From Aplectana chamaeleonis (lineage: Eukaryota > Nematoda > Chromadorea > Rhabditida > Cosmocercidae): a stretch of 64,000 bases of DNA. The DNA lies in the NCBI GenBank assembly GCA_029168955.1, contig JAPDOI010000040.1, forward strand, positions 2,034,501 to 2,098,500, written 5' to 3'. Each line of letters starts with the position of its first letter. The stretch's first letter is position 1. The notes below the pieces were generated by a model that saw only the letters and a list, made by a program, of their open reading frames with translations, did not search any database and was not told the DNA's origin. Positions 60,820 through 64,000 of the stretch are shown here, piece by piece. The position numbers and the translations under genes were made by a program.

Positions 60820-63800
60820 ACTTACTTGACTTAATTCGGTTGGCTTTCGCCTGACGCGCTCATTCCGCATCTTCACTGAGGTGTGCTGTCCTAGTAGTCA
60901 GCCGTGTCCATTTTTCACGGTCTTCAGCCACAATTTGAACACATTCCATCCAGCTGTCACTATTCCATTTCCTATGAAACGAAACATCGCGCCTGAACTG
61001 GTCTTTCGATGCCGAGTGACTTTAAATCCTCTTTCTTTAACTGGACATCCGTCCAGAATCCCTTCGCCTACGCCCAGGTGGCCGTTTCCAGACAGGATTT
61101 GGAAGCATTTTTTAAAGCGTAAGGTACGAGACGATCCAAAGTCTTTCCTAGTATATGCCTGAGCAGTCGAAGTCGACTTTCCATTGCTGCTTGAGATGGC
61201 GTTAGGAGATGCTGGCACCTTCCTCGTGTCAAGCGTTGATGTACTGCGTCGGATTTTCTTGTAAAGGTTCCTCGTTATGGCATACACGCTGCCAGAAATG
61301 GTCCGCTACAAACGCCTAAAAAGCTTCCTCTCCGGTGCAATCCAACCTTCCGATCTGCGCCGGTGCTGCCCACGTCTCCGATCCGTACATCATGATAGGG
61401 CGAACAGCGGATAGGTAGACGCGCAACTTGACTTCCTTCTCGCGATGCGTAGACCACGTTACTTGGTTAGAGAATTGAATGCAGACGTGAAGCTTTCGCA
61501 CATCGTTGTCGAATATCCGCCGTATTAACTACCATCGTTCTTCAGCAAACAGCCCAAATAACAGAAATCGTCCACCAGTTCGATACGCTGTCTGTCCACA
61601 CAAACTCCAGTTGAAGGCCTCGCAAAACGGAGAGACCCGCACATCTGCTTGCATTTGTCGGGACGAAGACAGAAGTCCATAGGCTGCGGTATTACTTCGA
61701 AACGATAGTTCACAATCCTTTGCAGTTTTGCGTTGTTTTCAGCCAGAACACGATGTCGTCGGCGTACTCCAGGTCGACAAGGGAGCGTCCTGATGGTGTT
61801 AGGATCACATCCGCAGGAAACTGTTCTGCAACTCTACGCATGATGCTGTCATCAACGGCGAAGTTGAAAAGAAAAGGTCCTGCAACGCCTCCTGCCTTAC
61901 TCCTGTTTTCACCTCGAAAGCTGACGTAAATCCTGACAGGTGCATGAACTGCTGCTGTTGTTCCCTTTGTTCATGTCCTCGATTAACCGGAACATACTTT
62001 TCCGGGACTCCATCTGCTCGCAGGAGGCATTGGAGCAATCGATCATGATGAGGGGAGAGGCACGTCGAACGCGGCTTCAAAGTCCAAAAAAGCAAGCTGT
62101 AATGGCTTCGAAAACCGCTGCCACGATTCAATTACTCTTCTCACGACGAACACTTGGTCGATGGTCGATCTTCCAGGTCGAAATGTTCGGCTTGCTCATC
62201 TCTGGTCGTTCCTTCAATACGTTTGATAAGTCGCTCGAGAATGATACGTTCTAAAACCTTGTACATGACAATGAAGTAGAGAGATTCCTCTGTAGTTCTT
62301 AGGATCCGTGACGGAGCAAAGGCTTCTTGTGAAGGAGGTACGATGATCGCATGTCTCCACGAATCGGGTATCCTTTCGCTCATCCATATGGCACGGATGG
62401 TGTGTTGGTCATTTCACGAATCCCAGACGGAGGAAGAGCTTTCAGCATTTCAGCAGTGATGTTGTCATCTCCACCTGCCTTTCCATTCTTCATTTTCCGG
62501 ACACAATCCAAAACTTCAGACTCAGTCGGCGGTTCCTCACTGACATCGTAATGTGCTCTCTGAACATGCGGGAGCTCAGGCACTTTATTGGCGCTGGACG
62601 ATTCAGTAGTGAACTGAAGCAACTCTTCCATATTGGCAGCGTCGCATCACCAATCAAAACTCCATTGGTAGTGTTCAAGACAGGAGAACATCTCTTCATC
62701 TTCTCGCTATACTGTCGCAGCAACGTGTAGGCTTTCCTCGAGATTCTTATCCTCCCAAGCCTTCTCGAACTCCTTAGCTCTATACGTCCACCTCGTTCGC
62801 GGTCACTTTGAAGCTGCCGACGCAATCTCCCTCCTCAGACGCTTCTTCTCCTCCACGAAGTTTCCTGCAGTTCGGAGAGCACATACTCTGTTGTAGGTAG
62901 ATGTTGTTTCTTCTGAGACGTAGGCGAACTTCTTCTTAGGCTGTACAACCGGGAGTGCTCTCTTTCGAAGCGTCCTGGATGTATTTGACAAAAGAATCCG
63001 CGTCGCGCAAAGTTTCTTCTTAGTCCGTACTCTGATGTGAATAGAAACGCGCTGTCGGAAATTCCTTCTGCACTCTCTTCATCATCTCTGAGACGGTCAT
63101 GTCAATCTTCCGAGAGGCTGAGCTTCCCGCTTCCCTCTTATGAATCCTCGCAGTGAAGTTCAATAGAACAGGACGGTGATCCGAATCGAATGCGACATCC
63201 CACACAGCTCTAGATCTTCGAATGTCCGATACTGGAATATTCCTCGCCAGGACATAGTCAAGCTGTAGTTTCAAAGTTGTCATCTTCCGCTTCCCGCTGC
63301 TCTTCTGGAGATAGCCGGGTTGGTCCCCTGCCACGTAAGCTGATGGCGGCGATGATTCCTCTTGAATGTCGATGCAATAATCAGACCACTGCGTTCACAA
63401 AGCCGACAAGGCGGTAGCCATTGTCCGATGTTTGCTCCACTGGGCAGAACCATTTACTGAGTACTTCGGATTCCTGATCAAGTCCTATCTTCGCATTTCC
63501 ATATGTCAATCCCTTATTTTTCCACGACAATAGCATGTTTGACAAGGTATCCTGGCCTGCAACGTGCTGAGTTCCTCATAAAACGCATCCTTCGAATTGT
63601 CTTCGGCGGTTTCAGTGGGCGCATGAGTTACCAATTAACCGCAGATTAAATCCTCTGGTGATCCCGGCAGTCGTACGAATGCATTCCGACACGACGTTGA
63701 GCCGAACTCCTTGACTATACCCATTGAAATCCTTCCTTATAGCTATTGCAAAGGTACGCCTCCCACTCTCCTATCGTCAGCGTTACCGCAGTAGATGGTG

Positions 63801-63974
63801 TACTCTCCGACGCTGATGACGGGTCTATCCTCGAGGCGGGTTTCCTGCAAAGCAGCAGCAAACGGTGCATGGAAATAGCCTCAGAAGTCTGGATAGCGCA
63901 GTTTTTTGGATATCACTCGACAGCGATCGACAGTTCAGGGTGGCGAAATTGTGGCTTGTGGCCAAAGACTCCAT
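60820..63974 (-). pseudogene. Second non-LTR retrotransposon endonuclease-reverse transcriptase, degenerate
   Basis: A different family from the element at 1.9-4.9 kb but the same class. On the minus strand: possible ATG at 63974-63972 and ATLNCRSLSSD, then ALQETRLEDRPV (near 63840-63810), the endonuclease end DVAFDSDHRPVLLNF (near 63210-63155), a linker (62990-62640), PPTESEVLDCVRKMKNGKAGGDDNITAEML (near 62540-62440), RIPDSWRHAIIVP, RT palm LVDLEYADDIVF with an intact YADD (61766-61755), LRPDKCKQM, LVDDFCYLGCLLKNDGS, then RVYLSAVRPIMMYGSETWAAP (near 61420-61360), and a C-terminal part reaching about 60840. At least six frame changes break it. It may continue past the right edge of the window. 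The 3' end runs into (TA)n. Confidence 0.85.
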
Positions 63975-64000
63975 GACTCCCTCTAGGTACGGATCCTGCT

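Overview
This window is animal (metazoan) genomic DNA made almost entirely of transposable elements and tandem repeats. I found no host gene, rRNA or tRNA that I can support. The mix of RTE/CR1-like endonuclease-reverse transcriptases, a Penelope-like element with a GIY-YIG domain, mariner and Tc1 remnants, TTA/TAA- and TTAA-flanked short elements and a Helitron-type element fits an invertebrate. The reverse transcriptases remind me of nematode ones, but that is an impression from memory and not a proof.

Layout. 1-1.86 kb: nothing recognised. 1.87-4.88 kb: a broken non-LTR retrotransposon on the minus strand with a (TGAG)n tail. 5.56-23.94 kb: an 18.4-kb minisatellite built from 21-bp units in an 84-bp higher-order pattern. 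24.60-26.59 kb: a foldback element with an exact 8-bp target duplication, carrying two GC-rich short elements placed head to tail and sharing TAA sites. 27.11-29.00 kb: a 5'-truncated Penelope-like element between 399-bp inverted arms, each arm with a hammerhead-like core. 30.62-31.42 kb: an inverted-repeat element with TTA at both ends, which carries a fragment of the same 21-bp minisatellite family. 33.72-42.96 kb: a palindromic element split by an 8.73-kb Helitron/Helentron-type insertion (34,145-42,878). That insertion is filled with about 7.7 kb of a 56-bp satellite whose monomer holds a CGTTCGGC-GAA-GCCGAACG hairpin. 44.1-44.8 kb: a Tc1-like transposase relic. 45.2-47.2 kb: a possible foldback. 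47.79-47.99 kb: a 66-bp minisatellite. 48.76-49.30 kb: a short element with TTAA ends. 50.20-57.83 kb: two copies of an unnamed repeat, the second split by a TTCGAA-rich element, which holds a broken mariner, which holds a third block of the 21-bp family. 58.01-58.91 kb: an inverted-repeat element with repeated GCCAGCGGTCCGCCA motifs. 60.52-60.81 kb: (TA)n, directly at the 3' end of a second broken non-LTR retrotransposon (60.82-63.97 kb, minus strand).

How the parts relate. Every protein-coding remnant here belongs to a mobile element and every one is damaged, so this looks like a graveyard of nested insertions. The two strongest observations are the exact empty-site reconstruction that proves the satellite-filled element at 34.1-42.9 kb moved as a unit, and the dispersal of one 21-bp repeat family at three separate places, two of them inside transposons.
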